Below are positions 1 to 10,128 of a stretch of 64,000 nucleotides of DNA, one piece after another. Position 1 is the stretch's first letter. Every line of letters begins with the position of its first letter. Source of the DNA: Corynebacterium falsenii (GTDB lineage: Bacteria > Actinomycetota > Actinomycetes > Mycobacteriales > Mycobacteriaceae); assembly GCA_001054945.1 (NCBI GenBank), contig JVKJ01000005.1:310001-374000 (forward strand), written 5' to 3'. Position numbers and translations under genes: made by a program. The notes below the pieces were generated by a model, which saw nothing but the letters and a program-made list of their open reading frames with translations, was not told the DNA's origin and did not search any database.

Positions 1-1
1 C

Positions 2-628
2 TCCCTCGACGTCGCCCATGGCGAGGTCGTCGGCATCACCGGGCCATCCGGCTCCGGTAAATCAACGCTCCTGGCCGTGGCTGGGTGCCTGCAGGAACCC
101 ACATCCGGGCAAGCCACCTTGACCCTCCGTAACGGCGAGACAGTCAATCTTTCTTCCGCTCGTGGCCGGCAGGCCGCCTACATCCGGCGCACCCACCTCG
201 GCATCGTCTTCCAGCAGCCCAACCTGCTGCCCTCTTTGTCGGTCAAAGACCAATTGCGTGCTGTCCCCCGGCTGGGGCGCATCCTGCCGCTCTCCCGGTC
301 GGAGGCGCGCAAGACGGATGCACGGGCAGACGAGCTTTTGGCCGCGGTTGGACTCGACGGCATGGGTTCTCGAAAGGTCGGAGATCTTTCGGGAGGCCAG
401 CAGGCCCGCGTCAACATCGCCCGCGCGCTCATGAGCAACCCCGAGCTGCTGCTGGTGGATGAACCCACCGCCGCCCTTGACACAAAAGCAGCGGACCAGG
501 TCACCGGCCTGATCCGCTCCATTGCCCACGAGTATGGTGCAGCTACCCTTTACGTCTCACACGACATGGATCAACTGGCCTCACTAGACCGCACCATCAC
601 GCTGGTGGATGGACGCATTACTGCGTAA
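2..628 (+). CDS. ABC transporter ATP-binding protein (5' truncated by window edge)
   Basis: ATPase subunit of an ABC transporter, entering from the left edge so its start is missing; 208 residues are visible. Walker [10 protein letters not shown] lies near fragment residues 14-22, a Q-loop in FQQPNLLPS, the signature [15 protein letters not shown] near 129, and Walker [13 protein letters not shown] just after it, with an SHD switch histidine. The motif spacing and compact length resemble LolD/MacB-type ATPases that pair with FtsX-like permeases, so a permease may lie just outside the window (inference). It converges with ispG and overlaps its 3' end by 11 bases. Substrate cannot be told from the sequence. 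Confidence 0.93.
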   Translation, partial: SLDVAHGEVVGITGPSGSGKSTLLAVAGCLQEPTSGQATLTLRNGETVNLSSARGRQAAYIRRTHLGIVFQQPNLLPSLSVKDQLRAVPRLGRILPLSRSEARKTDARADELLAAVGLDGMGSRKVGDLSGGQQARVNIARALMSNPELLLVDEPTAALDTKAADQVTGLIRSIAHEYGAATLYVSHDMDQLASLDRTITLVDGRITA

Positions 629-1778
629 CCTTCACCTCCGCGGAGGCTCCCTCCACGGCTTCCATTCCCTGCTCGTCGGCGATGCGCATGGCCTCGTCGA
701 TGAGCGTTTCCACGATCTGGTCCTCTGGCACGGTGCGGATCACTTCGCCCTTGACGAAGATCTGCCCCTTGCCATTACCAGAGGCCACACCGAGGTCCGC
801 GTCCCGCGCCTCACCAGGACCGTTCACCACACAGCCCATCACGGCGACGCGGAGCGGGAACTCGATTCCCTTGAGACCGGCGGTGACTTCTTCGGCCAAC
901 TTGTACACGTCCACCTGAGCTCGACCGCAGGATGGGCAGGACACAATCTCCAGCTTGCGCGGCCGCAAGTTCAGTGATTGAAGAATCTGGTCGCCGACCT
1001 TGATCTCTTCCACGGGATCAGCGGACAAGGACACACGGATCGTGTCGCCAATTCCCTCAGCCAACAGCGCACCAAATGCGACGGAGGACTTAATGGTGCC
1101 CTGGAAGGCTGGGCCAGCCTCGGTCACACCGAGGTGAAGCGGGTAGTCCGACTTCGCAGCCAGCTGACGGTAGGCCTCCACCATCACGACCGGATCGTTG
1201 TGCTTCACGGAAATGGCAATATCCCCATACCCGTGCTCCTCGAAGAGGCTGGCCTCCCACAGAGCAGACTCGACGAGAGCTTCCGGCGTCGCCTTTCCAT
1301 ACTTTTCCATGATGCGCTTGTCCAAAGAACCGGCATTCACACCGATCCGGATCGGGATTCCAGCATCCCCGGCGGCTTTGGCAACCTCGCCGACTCGCCC
1401 ATCGAATTCCTTGATATTGCCAGGGTTCACGCGCACGGCCGCGCAGCCCGCATCGATGGCGGCGAAGATGTACTTCGGCTGGAAGTGAATGTCCGCGATC
1501 ACAGGAATCGGGGATTTCTGGGCGATAGCGGGCAGCGCCTCGGCATCCACGGTCTTCGGGCAGGCCACGCGCACAATGTCGCAGCCTGATGCCGTCAATT
1601 GAGCGATTTGCTGGAGCGTGGCGTTGACATCGTGAGTCTTCGTCGTCGTCATGGACTGCACGGAGATCGGGTGGTCACTGCCTACGCCTACTTTCCCCAC
1701 CATCAGCTGGCGAGTCTTGCGCCGCGGTGCCAGGACAGGTGGTGGGCCATCTGGGATCCCCAGAGAAATACCGGACAT
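618..1778 (-). CDS. ispG: 4-hydroxy-3-methylbut-2-en-1-yl diphosphate synthase IspG (GcpE)
   Basis: Penultimate enzyme of the MEP isoprenoid pathway; converts ME-cPP to HMBPP using a 4Fe-4S cluster and an electron donor. The 386-aa length is normal for the bacterial short form. The N-terminal TIM-barrel part carries [15 protein letters not shown] and the C-terminal part carries the cluster ligands in CPSCGRAQ and [10 protein letters not shown]. It is the last gene of dxr-rip1-ispG, 47 bases after rip1, the order typical of Actinobacteria. The ATG start has an AAGGGGAT stretch upstream at a rather long distance, so the exact start is less sure than the identity. Confidence 0.97.
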   Translation of the reverse strand: MSGISLGIPDGPPPVLAPRRKTRQLMVGKVGVGSDHPISVQSMTTTKTHDVNATLQQIAQLTASGCDIVRVACPKTVDAEALPAIAQKSPIPVIADIHFQPKYIFAAIDAGCAAVRVNPGNIKEFDGRVGEVAKAAGDAGIPIRIGVNAGSLDKRIMEKYGKATPEALVESALWEASLFEEHGYGDIAISVKHNDPVVMVEAYRQLAAKSDYPLHLGVTEAGPAFQGTIKSSVAFGALLAEGIGDTIRVSLSADPVEEIKVGDQILQSLNLRPRKLEIVSCPSCGRAQVDVYKLAEEVTAGLKGIEFPLRVAVMGCVVNGPGEARDADLGVASGNGKGQIFVKGEVIRTVPEDQIVETLIDEAMRIADEQGMEAVEGASAEVKVTQ

Positions 1779-1825
1779 GTTGGAAACGATCCCCTTTCAC
1801 TTTGAGCGAGCTCTACCTAGCCAGA

Positions 1826-3076
1826 TTAGAACAGGCGTATCGGGTTCACCACGTCGGCCACGATGACGGTGGCTCCAAAGATCACCAGCAGAGACATCGC
1901 CGCATAGGTGAGTGGCATGAGCTTCGTGTAGTCAGCTGGTCCGCCTGGCTGTAAGCCGCGCCGCCGCCGGAAAAAGTCGCGCACCTTCTCAAAGAAGATG
2001 ACGGCGATATGGCCGCCGTCCAGGGGAGGCAGCGGGACCAGGTTGAACCCCGCAAGGAATAGATTCAGACTGGCCAGAGACAGGGTGAAATACAACCACT
2101 GATTGTGCCGCGCCAGCTCACCGCCCACCCGGGAGGCACCGACCACCGACATGGGAGAGTCATCTGCGCGCTCACCGCCAAAGATACTGGCGACCACACC
2201 TGGAAACCTCGCTGGGAGCGAGGCGAGCCCCTTGAGCGTTTCGTTGACCATAGTCCCCGTGAATTTGAGCGTGCCGCCCATAGCACTGATCGGGTTATAT
2301 GTCCGCGGGCTCACATCGGGTCGCTGAACCTTCACGCCTACTGCGCCAGTGGTCTTTGGGTCACCGTTCTTCAGCAACCGCTCAACAACCTCCACCTTGA
2401 GGTTCACGTTGACAGCCTGGCCGCCGCGATCCACAACGACCGGCACGATGACCTCATCCCCCGGCCTCTTGGTGCCATTGGCGCCCAACTGCGCCTGCGT
2501 GGCTTCGTCCAGGGCCTTCGTGAATCCTGGGAAGTCCTTCACTTCCTGCCCATTCACCGCGCGGAAGGTGTCCCCAGGTCGAATGCCCGACCGTTCCGCG
2601 GGACCCGCACCGTTGCAGTCCGCAAGGGTGCCGTCGTGATTTTGGGACGCCGGCGCGCAAGCAAGTTCCTGCACCGTCGCAGGTTGCTCCACTTTCTGTG
2701 GAGGCAGGCCCCACGTCACCGCCGCGCCATAAATCAGAACCAACGCCAACACGATGTTGACGATGATCCCGCCCAGCATCACGATGACACGCTTCCACCA
2801 GGCAAAGTTGTACATAGCCCGCGGCTCTTCTTCGGGCTCCAACTCATCGAGCTTGGTCATGCCCGCGATGTCGCAGAACCCACCGAGAGGAAGGGCTTTC
2901 AGGCCGTATTCTGTGTTGCCGCGGCGGGTTGACCAGAGCGTCGGGCCAAATCCCACGAAGTATCGCCGAACATTCATCCCGAACACCCTGGCGGCGGTCA
3001 TATGGCCCGCTTCGTGTGCGGCGACGGAAAAGATGATCGCGACGGCGAAAAGCAAAACGCCGATTAGGAATGCCAC
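1826..3076 (-). CDS. rip1: Site-2 intramembrane metalloprotease, RseP/Rip1-like (M50)
   Basis: Membrane zinc protease that cuts transmembrane substrates such as anti-sigma factors (family knowledge from RseP and mycobacterial Rip1). The zinc motif HEAGH is at residues 21-25 in the first membrane segment. A PDZ-like region with the substrate loop [12 protein letters not shown] is near the middle, and the second catalytic motif [12 protein letters not shown] lies in a C-terminal membrane segment. At 416 aa it is typical. Its start overlaps the dxr stop by 13 bases, implying translational coupling. Substrates are unknown here; the MEP-pathway context is conserved synteny rather than evidence of function. 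Confidence 0.93.
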   Translation of the reverse strand: MAFLIGVLLFAVAIIFSVAAHEAGHMTAARVFGMNVRRYFVGFGPTLWSTRRGNTEYGLKALPLGGFCDIAGMTKLDELEPEEEPRAMYNFAWWKRVIVMLGGIIVNIVLALVLIYGAAVTWGLPPQKVEQPATVQELACAPASQNHDGTLADCNGAGPAERSGIRPGDTFRAVNGQEVKDFPGFTKALDEATQAQLGANGTKRPGDEVIVPVVVDRGGQAVNVNLKVEVVERLLKNGDPKTTGAVGVKVQRPDVSPRTYNPISAMGGTLKFTGTMVNETLKGLASLPARFPGVVASIFGGERADDSPMSVVGASRVGGELARHNQWLYFTLSLASLNLFLAGFNLVPLPPLDGGHIAVIFFEKVRDFFRRRRGLQPGGPADYTKLMPLTYAAMSLLVIFGATVIVADVVNPIRLF

Positions 3077-4260
3077 TGACGCATCCTCTCGTGAGCTTTG
3101 GCGCGGGCTTCCTTCTCGGTCTCGACCACGTCAGCCATGTCTCTGGGGATCCCAGTGAGGTGGCTACATTCCTGCATCACCTCACCGATACAGTCCACGA
3201 TGCGAGGGAAGCTCAACCCGCCGGCCAGGAACTCCACCGCGGCCTCTTCATTGGCGGCATTGAATACCGCGGGCATGACACCGCCCACAGTTGCGGCCTG
3301 CCGAGCAAGCTCGACAGCCGGGAAGACCTTATCGTCAAGTGGCTCGAACTCCCAGGTGGAGGCCTGCGAGAAGTCGAGCGGGCGCGCCGCATCCGCCACA
3401 CGGTTTGGCCACCCCAGTGCCAAGCTGATGGGCAGTCTCATCGACGGTGGCGAGGCCTGGGCAATGGTGGAGCCATCGGTGAACGTCACCATGGAGTGCA
3501 CGATTGATTGCGGGTGCACCGTGACATCAATGCGTTCGGCGGGGATGTCGAACAGCAACGAAGCTTCAATCAGCTCCAGGCCCTTGTTCACCATGGTGGC
3601 CGAGTTCAACGTGTTCATCTGCCCCATGGACCAGGTGGGGTGGTTGGCGGCCTGAAGCGGCGTCACGGGCTCCAACTCCTCACGGGTCCAACCGCGAAAG
3701 GGGCCACCCGAGGCAGTAAGAACCAGTGAACGCACCTCGTCCGTCGTTCCGCTGCGAAGACACTGGGCCATCGCGGAATGCTCAGAATCCACCGGAATCA
3801 GCTGGCCCTCGTCAGCGGCGCGCAAGACCAATTCGCCCCCTGCGACGAGGGATTCCTTATTGGCAAGCGCCAATTTAGCGGGGCTCTGCAATCCGGCAAG
3901 CGTGGCGTCCAGACCCAGGGACCCAACCAACGCGTTCAGGACGACATCCTGGGGGCGCAACTCACCCGCGAGCGATTCCACCAGTTCACGGGTGGAGTTC
4001 GTGCCTCGTATGGTGCGCCCACCGAGTTCCTGATCAACCTGGTCGGCGGAACGCTCACTTGCGACCCCGACGTGGGCAGGGTCCAGATTGAACTGTTTAG
4101 CCTGTTCAATGAGCAATTCTGGCTTGCTTCCATGGGCGGAAATGCCCACGAGCTCGAAGCGGTCGGGATTTTCGGCGATCACCTCGAGGGCTTGCGTGCC
4201 AATGGACCCTGTACTTCCCAGAACGATGACACGTGTCTTGACTGCATTCACCTTGCCCAT
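3064..4260 (-). CDS. dxr: 1-deoxy-D-xylulose 5-phosphate reductoisomerase
   Basis: First committed enzyme of the MEP pathway; converts DXP to MEP with NADPH and a divalent metal. The nucleotide-binding GSTGSIG sits at residues 15-21, the metal/substrate motif [12 protein letters not shown] is mid-protein, and NKGLELIEA follows, all hallmarks of Dxr. Length 398 aa is normal. ATG at 4260 is used; an in-frame GTG at 4251 is an alternative. It heads the dxr-rip1-ispG operon and is divergent from the DUF2631 gene at 4378, so its promoter must lie in the 117-base gap. Confidence 0.97.
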   Translation of the reverse strand: MGKVNAVKTRVIVLGSTGSIGTQALEVIAENPDRFELVGISAHGSKPELLIEQAKQFNLDPAHVGVASERSADQVDQELGGRTIRGTNSTRELVESLAGELRPQDVVLNALVGSLGLDATLAGLQSPAKLALANKESLVAGGELVLRAADEGQLIPVDSEHSAMAQCLRSGTTDEVRSLVLTASGGPFRGWTREELEPVTPLQAANHPTWSMGQMNTLNSATMVNKGLELIEASLLFDIPAERIDVTVHPQSIVHSMVTFTDGSTIAQASPPSMRLPISLALGWPNRVADAARPLDFSQASTWEFEPLDDKVFPAVELARQAATVGGVMPAVFNAANEEAAVEFLAGGLSFPRIVDCIGEVMQECSHLTGIPRDMADVVETEKEARAKAHERMRQWHS

Positions 4261-4377
4261 TGTTCCACATTGCCCACTAACCCCGAACCGGGGCTAGGAC
4301 GAGGTTCAATATCTCTTTTGCCGATACGATGTGACAAAATGAATGCGATAGCTGTGAATGAGTAACAGGAGGATGTT

Positions 4378-4875
4378 GTGGCAGGCTACGCACAACCAGT
4401 CAGCAAAACTGCGACCACGGAGCACACGGATGTCCCGGCGCACAACCATGGCGCACACGCAGTGGCTCACCATGATCACGCAGAGAAGGCTCCTGCAGTG
4501 TTTAACGGTGTGTCCGAGGCCGACGTTCCTTCCGCTCGCTGGGGCTGGAGCATGCTGAAGCGCGGGCCCATCATTGCCTCCGGACTTATCGGTGGCCTGT
4601 TCCTGCTGGGCTTCCTCTTCGGCAACCACCACGGCCACGTGGAGAACATTTGGCTGATTGCCCTCGCCGCCCTCACCTTCATCGGCACGCTGCTGTACGC
4701 GTTCCAGCCGAAGTTGACACAGCGCCAGACCGTCTCGGCACGCAATAAGCCGCAGGGCCACATCGAGCCCAACTGGGCCGCGGATCAGCGCAACATGACC
4801 GGTGCTTATGCCGATCTCACCCCAGAGCAACTCCTCGCACTGAACAAGGGCACCTCGGAGCCGGAACGCCACTAA
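4378..4875 (+). CDS. DUF2631-type small membrane protein with His-rich N-terminus
   Basis: Uncharacterised 165-aa protein resembling the actinobacterial DUF2631 family that often lies next to dxr. A soluble N-terminus holds seven histidines between residues 16 and 34, followed by two close hydrophobic segments (about 60-75 and 83-100) with HHGH between them, then a polar C-terminus. The GTG start is supported by an AGGAGG Shine-Dalgarno at 4367-4372, five bases upstream. Transcribed away from dxr and followed by a strong hairpin at 4983-5012. The His cluster suggests metal binding, but this is only inference. Confidence 0.8.
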   Translation: MAGYAQPVSKTATTEHTDVPAHNHGAHAVAHHDHAEKAPAVFNGVSEADVPSARWGWSMLKRGPIIASGLIGGLFLLGFLFGNHHGHVENIWLIALAALTFIGTLLYAFQPKLTQRQTVSARNKPQGHIEPNWAADQRNMTGAYADLTPEQLLALNKGTSEPERH

Positions 4876-4982
4876 TGACGGTGGCTGGCAGTTTACGCTG
4901 GCCGACGGGACTCATTGGGGGCGTGAGCTGCAGGTTGGCCCAACCGCTCCCCTGATAGGGCACATATTTACATAAGGCAAAG

Positions 4983-5012
4983 ATCCCGGTGGTTTGAAGA
5001 AACCGCCGGGAT
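4983..5012. terminator. Bidirectional intrinsic terminator between DUF2631 gene and rlmN
   Basis: A 13-bp stem with one G-T wobble and a four-base loop (GAAG) is followed by TTTT on the plus strand and CTTTG on the minus strand. It lies between the convergent ends of the DUF2631 gene and rlmN, so it can serve both. Confidence 0.85.
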
Positions 5013-5080
5013 TTTCAGTACCTCAGGCTAAACCAATAGATGGGAAGAACTCTGGTCAGCCGGTAAGGCAACTGCAGAAG

Positions 5081-6202
5081 TTAGCTCGCTTGGTCCTCTT
5101 CGGCTGCTAGCTGGCCACAGGCTGCAGCGATTTCCTGCCCCTTGGTATCACGAACAGTGCATGTCACGCCCTGCGCTTCGACACGACGCACGAACTCATC
5201 TTGGACGGCGCGCGGGGATGCATCCCATTTCGACCCAGGCGTCGGATTCAATGGGATCACGTTGACGTGCACCTTATTTCCCAGAGCACCCCGCAGCTTC
5301 TTCCCCAGCATGTCTGCGCGCCACGGGTGGTCGTTGATGTCGCGAATGAGGGCGTACTCAATTGAGACGCGACGGCCAGACTTGTCAGCGTAGTAGCGTG
5401 CCGCGTCCAGAACTTCTTCCAACGGCCAGCGGTTGTTGACTGGGACAAGGGTATCGCGCAGCTCATCATCTGGGCAGTGCAGGGACACGGCGAGGCGGAC
5501 CGACATCTCTTCATCGGCCAGCTTGCGGATCGCTGGAGCCAGCCCCACCGTTGACACGGTGATGTTTCGCTGAGAGATGCCAAATCCCTCCGGGGAGGGC
5601 GACGAAATCTTGCGTATCGTTTGCACTACGCGCTTGTAGTTCGCGAGCGGCTCCCCCATACCCATGAACACGATGTTGGATAGGCGCCCTTCCGAGCCAG
5701 CCACCTCTCCATCCCGCATGGCAGCCGCTGCATTGCGAGCTTGCTCCACCATCTCTCCGGTCGACAGGTTGCGATCCAGCCCGCCTTGGCCCGTTGCACA
5801 GAATGGGCACGCCATGCCGCAACCCGCTTGGGAGGAGATGCAGAGCGTGGCACGCCCGGGGTAGCGCATGAGCACGGATTCCAACAGGGTGCCATCGTGG
5901 AGCCGCCACAGTGTTTTCCGGGTCTCCCCGTCGTCCGCCTCGACGTTTCGAATGGGCGTCATCAACTGGGGGAAGAGCTTTTCCTTAACCCCCTCGCGCT
6001 TCCCTTCGGGTAGATCGGACATCTCCATGGGATCCCCCTGCAAGCGGCCGTAGTATTGGCGCGCCAACTGATCGGCGCGGAACTTCGGCAGCCCCAGATC
6101 CCCCAGGGCGGAAACAATCTGTTCGCGATCCATGTCGGCAAAGTGGGCTGGTGGCATTCCACGTTTTGGCGCGGCGAATTGAAGTTTCACAGGACTAGGC
6201 AT
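5081..6202 (-). CDS. rlmN: Dual-specificity 23S rRNA/tRNA adenine-C2 methyltransferase RlmN
   Basis: Radical SAM enzyme that methylates A2503 of 23S rRNA and A37 of some tRNAs (family knowledge). The radical SAM cysteines are in [14 protein letters not shown], and the downstream [10 protein letters not shown] and the C-terminal catalytic-cysteine region ([19 protein letters not shown]) are present. The 373-aa length is normal. It is a single-gene unit ending at the shared terminator at 4983-5012 and is divergent from the LapA-domain gene at 6260. Confidence 0.96.
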   Translation of the reverse strand: MPSPVKLQFAAPKRGMPPAHFADMDREQIVSALGDLGLPKFRADQLARQYYGRLQGDPMEMSDLPEGKREGVKEKLFPQLMTPIRNVEADDGETRKTLWRLHDGTLLESVLMRYPGRATLCISSQAGCGMACPFCATGQGGLDRNLSTGEMVEQARNAAAAMRDGEVAGSEGRLSNIVFMGMGEPLANYKRVVQTIRKISSPSPEGFGISQRNITVSTVGLAPAIRKLADEEMSVRLAVSLHCPDDELRDTLVPVNNRWPLEEVLDAARYYADKSGRRVSIEYALIRDINDHPWRADMLGKKLRGALGNKVHVNVIPLNPTPGSKWDASPRAVQDEFVRRVEAQGVTCTVRDTKGQEIAAACGQLAAEEDQAS

Positions 6203-6259
6203 AATGACCTCATTATTCCATAGTGGCGCCGCGAGCCAATATTGCGTTTACTGGGTCGC

Positions 6260-6682
6260 ATGAGCAACACACGTAACAGCCCGAGCAATTTTGATGATGA
6301 CCAGACTCGAGTGGATCCGATCGATCGCGTTGAGCGCTTTGATCATGTTGACTCGGCCCATGGTGACGTGCGTGGGGACGTGCGCGAGCCGAGCACGGCA
6401 GATCAGGTGGAGCCCTCTCACGAGCACTACAGTCGCGATGTGAATGGGTCCATTGCCGGAAGCACATGGGTGGCGCTGATCGTTGGAGCGTTACTTCTCA
6501 TCCTGCTGCTCCTGTTCATCCTGCAGAACCAAGAACCCGTCACGCTGCAGCTGTTCAGCCTGGAGATGACTTTCCCCATTGGAGTTGGCATGCTGCTCGC
6601 AGCCATTCTTGGGGCACTCATTATGGCGCTGGTCGGTGGCGTCCGAATGCTCCAGCTGCGCAGGCAGATCCGGGACTCCTAA
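6260..6682 (+). CDS. LapA-domain (DUF1049-like) membrane protein
   Basis: Uncharacterised 140-aa membrane protein. The first ~70 residues are polar and Asp/Arg-rich; then come two hydrophobic segments separated by QNQEPVTLQLF, the pattern typical of the lipopolysaccharide assembly protein A (LapA/DUF1049) domain, and a short basic end (RLQ-type). In Gram-positives the role of this domain is unclear. ATG at 6260 is preferred over an in-frame TTG at 6242. No clear Shine-Dalgarno is present. Confidence 0.78.
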   Translation: MSNTRNSPSNFDDDQTRVDPIDRVERFDHVDSAHGDVRGDVREPSTADQVEPSHEHYSRDVNGSIAGSTWVALIVGALLLILLLLFILQNQEPVTLQLFSLEMTFPIGVGMLLAAILGALIMALVGGVRMLQLRRQIRDS

Positions 6683-6784
6683 CTCCCCAACCCAGATTTC
6701 GTCTCCCCCAACTCAACCCATACCTCATTGCACCCCAGCGCGGCGCCGTGCCCCCGCCGCGAAAGGGGGCGTGTCCCCGCGAAA

Positions 6785-7648
6785 TCAGACCTGCGACACC
6801 ATGTTCAACACGACCCACGTGATCATGGCCGCGGGGAGCATCCCATCCAACCGGTCCATGAGCCCCCCGTGACCCGGCAGCATCCCGGACATGTCCTTGA
6901 TCCCCAGGTCGCGCTTGAACTGAGACTCCACCAGGTCCCCCAGTGTGGCAGCAATGGCCAAACCAATTCCCAAGAGGATCCCCAGCCAGAACGGGCCTCC
7001 GATGAGAAAGACCACGCAGGCCATTCCGACGCAGATGGAAAACGTGACAGACCCTGCGAATCCCTCCCAGGACTTCTTGGGGCTGACGGCTGGCGCCATC
7101 GGATGAGAACCGAACATCACGCCGAAGCAATAACCGCCAACGTCGCTGGCCACCACGCACGCCATGAATGTAAAAATGAAGGCCACGCCGGAGGCTGTGC
7201 TCGTCTGCATGCGCGAAAGCATCGCCGCAAACGCCCCAAACACCGGAATCCACGTGAGCACGAAAATACCCACTGCTGTATCTCGCACGTAATTGTGCGG
7301 AGGGGCCTTCCTCCCGTGGTGGAAGAGACGCGAAATCATGAGCATCAAAACAGATACCGTGAATCCCGCGATCAGGCCTGTCGTCCCGTATGGCCACGAC
7401 AGCCACACAATGACCTGACTGCCAGCAATCAACACCGCCAGGGGCAACACATAGCCGGCCTCATATAGGCGCCGCCACACTTCGTACGTCGCCAGAGCCA
7501 TGGCGACGGCTACTAGTGGGTACCACGCGAAGGGGGTGAGCAGCGCCGTGATGACAATGGCGCCGAGGAAGACACCGACCCCTGCGGCCTGCTTCAGATT
7601 GCGCCCTGCATTATTCTTCGGCTTCGGCGCTGCCACAACTTTCCCCAT
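6785..7648 (-). CDS. cdsA: Phosphatidate cytidylyltransferase
   Basis: Integral membrane enzyme making CDP-diacylglycerol from phosphatidic acid and CTP, the branch point for phosphatidylglycerol, cardiolipin and phosphatidylinositol in actinobacteria. The 287-aa protein has about seven to eight membrane helices; the CDS signature is recognisable in LPGHGGLMDRLDGMLPA near the C-terminus, preceded by SPKKSWEGFAGS. It starts seven bases after the frr stop, so frr-cdsA are co-transcribed as in many bacteria. Confidence 0.95.
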   Translation of the reverse strand: MGKVVAAPKPKNNAGRNLKQAAGVGVFLGAIVITALLTPFAWYPLVAVAMALATYEVWRRLYEAGYVLPLAVLIAGSQVIVWLSWPYGTTGLIAGFTVSVLMLMISRLFHHGRKAPPHNYVRDTAVGIFVLTWIPVFGAFAAMLSRMQTSTASGVAFIFTFMACVVASDVGGYCFGVMFGSHPMAPAVSPKKSWEGFAGSVTFSICVGMACVVFLIGGPFWLGILLGIGLAIAATLGDLVESQFKRDLGIKDMSGMLPGHGGLMDRLDGMLPAAMITWVVLNMVSQV

Positions 7649-7655
7649 GGAAGTC

Positions 7656-8213
7656 CTAGACCTCCATCAGTTCCTTTTCCTTGGCGGCCACAATGTCGTC
7701 GACCTGGGAAACGTACTTAGCCGTGACCTTTTCCAACTCTTTTTCTGCCGACTTGACTTCATCCTCGCCAGCGTCGCCGTCCTTCTGGACCTTCCCCAGC
7801 TGTTCCATGCCCTTGCGGCGGACGTTGCGGATGGCGATCTTGGCATCCTCGCCCTTGGACTTGGCGACCTTCACCATCTCCTTGCGGCGCTCCTCAGTGA
7901 GCTGCGGAACCGTCACGCGCAACACCTGACCGTCATTGGTTGGGTTGACCCCCAGATCGGAGTTACGGATGGAGTTCTCGATCTCGCCCATCATCGACTG
8001 CTCATAGGGCTTAATGATCAACATACGTGGCTCCGGCACGCTGATCGTGGCCATCTGGGTGATCGGGGTGGGTGCACCGTAGTACTCAGCGACCAGCCCG
8101 TTGAACATAGCCGGGTTAGCACGACCGGTGCGGATGGTCATCAGATCCTCACGGGCATGCTCCACGGAGTTGCTCATGCGGTCTTCGGATTCCAGCAGGA
8201 TGTCATCAATCAT
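7656..8213 (-). CDS. frr: Ribosome recycling factor
   Basis: Releases ribosomes from mRNA after termination together with EF-G. The 185-aa length and the conserved N-terminal region with [11 protein letters not shown] and the [14 protein letters not shown] segment identify it. It sits between pyrH (28 bases upstream) and cdsA, the standard pyrH-frr-cdsA order. Confidence 0.97.
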   Translation of the reverse strand: MIDDILLESEDRMSNSVEHAREDLMTIRTGRANPAMFNGLVAEYYGAPTPITQMATISVPEPRMLIIKPYEQSMMGEIENSIRNSDLGVNPTNDGQVLRVTVPQLTEERRKEMVKVAKSKGEDAKIAIRNVRRKGMEQLGKVQKDGDAGEDEVKSAEKELEKVTAKYVSQVDDIVAAKEKELMEV

Positions 8214-8241
8214 GGGAATAAATTTACCAGTCCGTCAGGGT

Positions 8242-8976
8242 TTAGGATTCCACCAGCGTGCCGATACGCTCGCCGTTTACTGCACGAGCGATATTTCCTT
8301 CGGTGAGGAGATTGAACACGAGAATGGGCATGTTGTTGTCCATGCACAGGCTGAAGGCGGTCGCATCCGCCACCTTGAGGCCCTTCTCGATGACCTCGCG
8401 CGGGGTGATCTCGTGGAAGAGTTCCGCGTCCGGGTTGGTTCGGGGATCATCGCTGTAGACGCCATCAACTGCCTTTGCCATGAGCAGCACTTCGCATCCG
8501 ATCTCGAGGGCGCGCTGGGCGGCAGTCGTGTCGGTAGAAAAGTAGGGCATGCCCATGCCGGCGCCGAAAATGACCACCCGCCCCTTTTCGAGGTGGCGGT
8601 CGGCGCGCAGGGGCAGGTAGGGCTCTGCGACCTGAGTCATCTGGATTGCCGTCTGGACGCGAGTTTCCACCCCTTCCTGCTCGAGGAAGTCCTGTAGAGC
8701 GAGGCAGTTCATGACAGTGCCGAGCATGCCCATGTAGTCAGAACGGGAGCGATCCAGCCCTCGCTGCTGCAGCTCGGCTCCGCGGAAGAAGTTCCCTCCG
8801 CCGATAACGACGGCGATCTCGGCACCTCGCTTAGAGATTTCCGCGATCTGGCGTGCCACGTTCTGCACCACGTCGGGGTCGATACCAACTTTCCCACCAC
8901 CGAACATTTCACCGCCCAGTTTTAACATCACTCGCTTGTATCCGGTGCGGTTTTCGCTGGCCTCGGTGCTGTTCAC
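8242..8976 (-). CDS. pyrH: Uridylate kinase
   Basis: Phosphorylates UMP to UDP for nucleotide synthesis; member of the amino-acid-kinase fold. KLGGEMFGG near the N-terminus and the [11 protein letters not shown]-like region (here [15 protein letters not shown]) are diagnostic. I choose the GTG at 8976 (244 aa) rather than the in-frame ATG at 8997 because AAGGAG lies four bases before the GTG while the ATG has no ribosome binding site. It is separated from tsf by a terminator at 9069-9095 and has its own likely promoter. Confidence 0.95.
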   Translation of the reverse strand: MNSTEASENRTGYKRVMLKLGGEMFGGGKVGIDPDVVQNVARQIAEISKRGAEIAVVIGGGNFFRGAELQQRGLDRSRSDYMGMLGTVMNCLALQDFLEQEGVETRVQTAIQMTQVAEPYLPLRADRHLEKGRVVIFGAGMGMPYFSTDTTAAQRALEIGCEVLLMAKAVDGVYSDDPRTNPDAELFHEITPREVIEKGLKVADATAFSLCMDNNMPILVFNLLTEGNIARAVNGERIGTLVES

Positions 8977-9018
8977 GGCTCTCCTTGGGATCCTCACATT
9001 GCAACACAGTTCAGCGCT

Positions 9019-9024
9019 ACCCTA
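9019..9024 (-). promoter_or_regulatory. Candidate -10 box for pyrH-frr-cdsA
   Basis: TAGGGT on the minus strand fits the actinobacterial TAnnnT -10 pattern and lies between the tsf terminator and the pyrH start. It would give a leader of about 35 bases. No convincing -35 box is visible. Confidence 0.4.
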
Positions 9025-9068
9025 CCGCACGATATCGACGGATATAAAAGCCCACCGGCGTAAAAGAA

Positions 9069-9095
9069 TCGCCCCGCCGTGTCAGGGCGGGGCGA
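9069..9095 (-). terminator. Intrinsic terminator of rpsB-tsf
   Basis: A 10-bp GC-rich stem with a seven-base loop, followed on the minus strand by TTCTTTTA. It lies 86 bases past the tsf stop and separates rpsB-tsf from pyrH. Confidence 0.88.
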
Positions 9096-9180
9096 CGGGG
9101 TGACTGACGCTCGATCTGTGGTCGCCAGTCGTGTAGGCCAATCGCGGCTCAGCTGAGCACGAGACCTGGTCAACTGAGGA

Positions 9181-9999
9181 CTAGGCCTGACCAACCTCGA
9201 AACGCTCGAAACCGGTCAGGGTGATGCCAGCCTCATCCATGACCTGCTTAACGGTCTTCTTGGATTCGGTGACGGAAGGCTGGTCCAGCAGGCAAGCGTC
9301 CTTGAAGAAGCCCTTCAGGCGACCCTCAATGATGTTCGGCAGTGCCTTCTCCGGCTTGCCCTCCTCGCGGGCGGTAGCTTCAGCGATCTCGCGCTCCTTG
9401 GCAACGATGTCCTCAGGAACCTCATCGGAGCTGAGGTAGCGAGCCTTCAACGCAGCGACCTGCATAGCAGCGGCGCGAGCAGCCTCTTCATTGTCCCCGG
9501 TGTAGCTCACCAGCACGCCCACTGCCGGTGGCAGGTCAGCGGAACGCTGGTGCAGGTACACAGCCACATTGTCACCCTCAACAGTGACGGCCCGCTTCAG
9601 TTCCAGCTTCTCGCCGATCTTGGCGGACAGCTGCTGGAGGGCCTCGTTGGCGGACTGACCATCGAGCTGCACAGCTTCCAGCTCCTCGCGGCTGTTAGCC
9701 TTTGCCGCTGCGGCTGCCTCGGCCACCTTGTTGGCGAAATCGATGAATTCGCCGTTCTTCGCAACGAAGTCGGTTTCGGCATTGACCTCGATCATGGTCT
9801 TACCGGACACGGCAATCAGGCCCTCGGAAGCGTTACGCTCGGCACGCTTGCCGACGTCCTTGGCGCCCTTGATGCGAAGGATCTCGATGGCCTTATCGAA
9901 GTCGCCGGAAGCTTCTTCCAGAGCCTTCTTGCAGTCCATCATTCCGGAACCGGTGATCTCGCGGAGCTTCTTAACGTCGGCTGCGGTGTAGTTCGCCAT
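9181..9999 (-). CDS. tsf: Elongation factor Ts
   Basis: Nucleotide exchange factor for EF-Tu. The N-terminal UBA-like region with [16 protein letters not shown] and the core motif [11 protein letters not shown] are diagnostic; the 272-aa length is normal. The ATG at 9999 gives the canonical [12 protein letters not shown] start and has AGGAGG at 10008-10013; the open frame continues 18 codons further upstream without conservation. Second gene of the rpsB-tsf operon. Confidence 0.97.
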   Translation of the reverse strand: MANYTAADVKKLREITGSGMMDCKKALEEASGDFDKAIEILRIKGAKDVGKRAERNASEGLIAVSGKTMIEVNAETDFVAKNGEFIDFANKVAEAAAAAKANSREELEAVQLDGQSANEALQQLSAKIGEKLELKRAVTVEGDNVAVYLHQRSADLPPAVGVLVSYTGDNEEAARAAAMQVAALKARYLSSDEVPEDIVAKEREIAEATAREEGKPEKALPNIIEGRLKGFFKDACLLDQPSVTESKKTVKQVMDEAGITLTGFERFEVGQA

Positions 10000-10094
10000 T
10001 AGGGGCGATCCTCCTTTGTGTGGAAGTTTCTTTAATGCTGGCTTAAGCGCCAAGACAATGCTCGTGCACTGCCCCAGCCTAAGGGAGAGACGAA

Positions 10095-10122
10095 GCCCAC
10101 GCCCGTCAAGCGGGGCGTGGGC
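10095..10122 (-). terminator. Intercistronic hairpin between rpsB and tsf
   Basis: A perfect 10-bp stem with an eight-base loop lies directly after rpsB, followed on the minus strand by TTCGTCTCT. The weak U tract suggests partial termination or 3'-end protection rather than full termination, which could lower tsf relative to rpsB. Confidence 0.55.
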
Positions 10123-10128
10123 TCAAAA

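Noticed and set aside
6750-6770. GCCCCC/GGGGGC hairpin between the LapA-domain gene and cdsA
   Set aside because: Only six pairs, nine-base loop, no T run on either strand; too weak to call a terminator.
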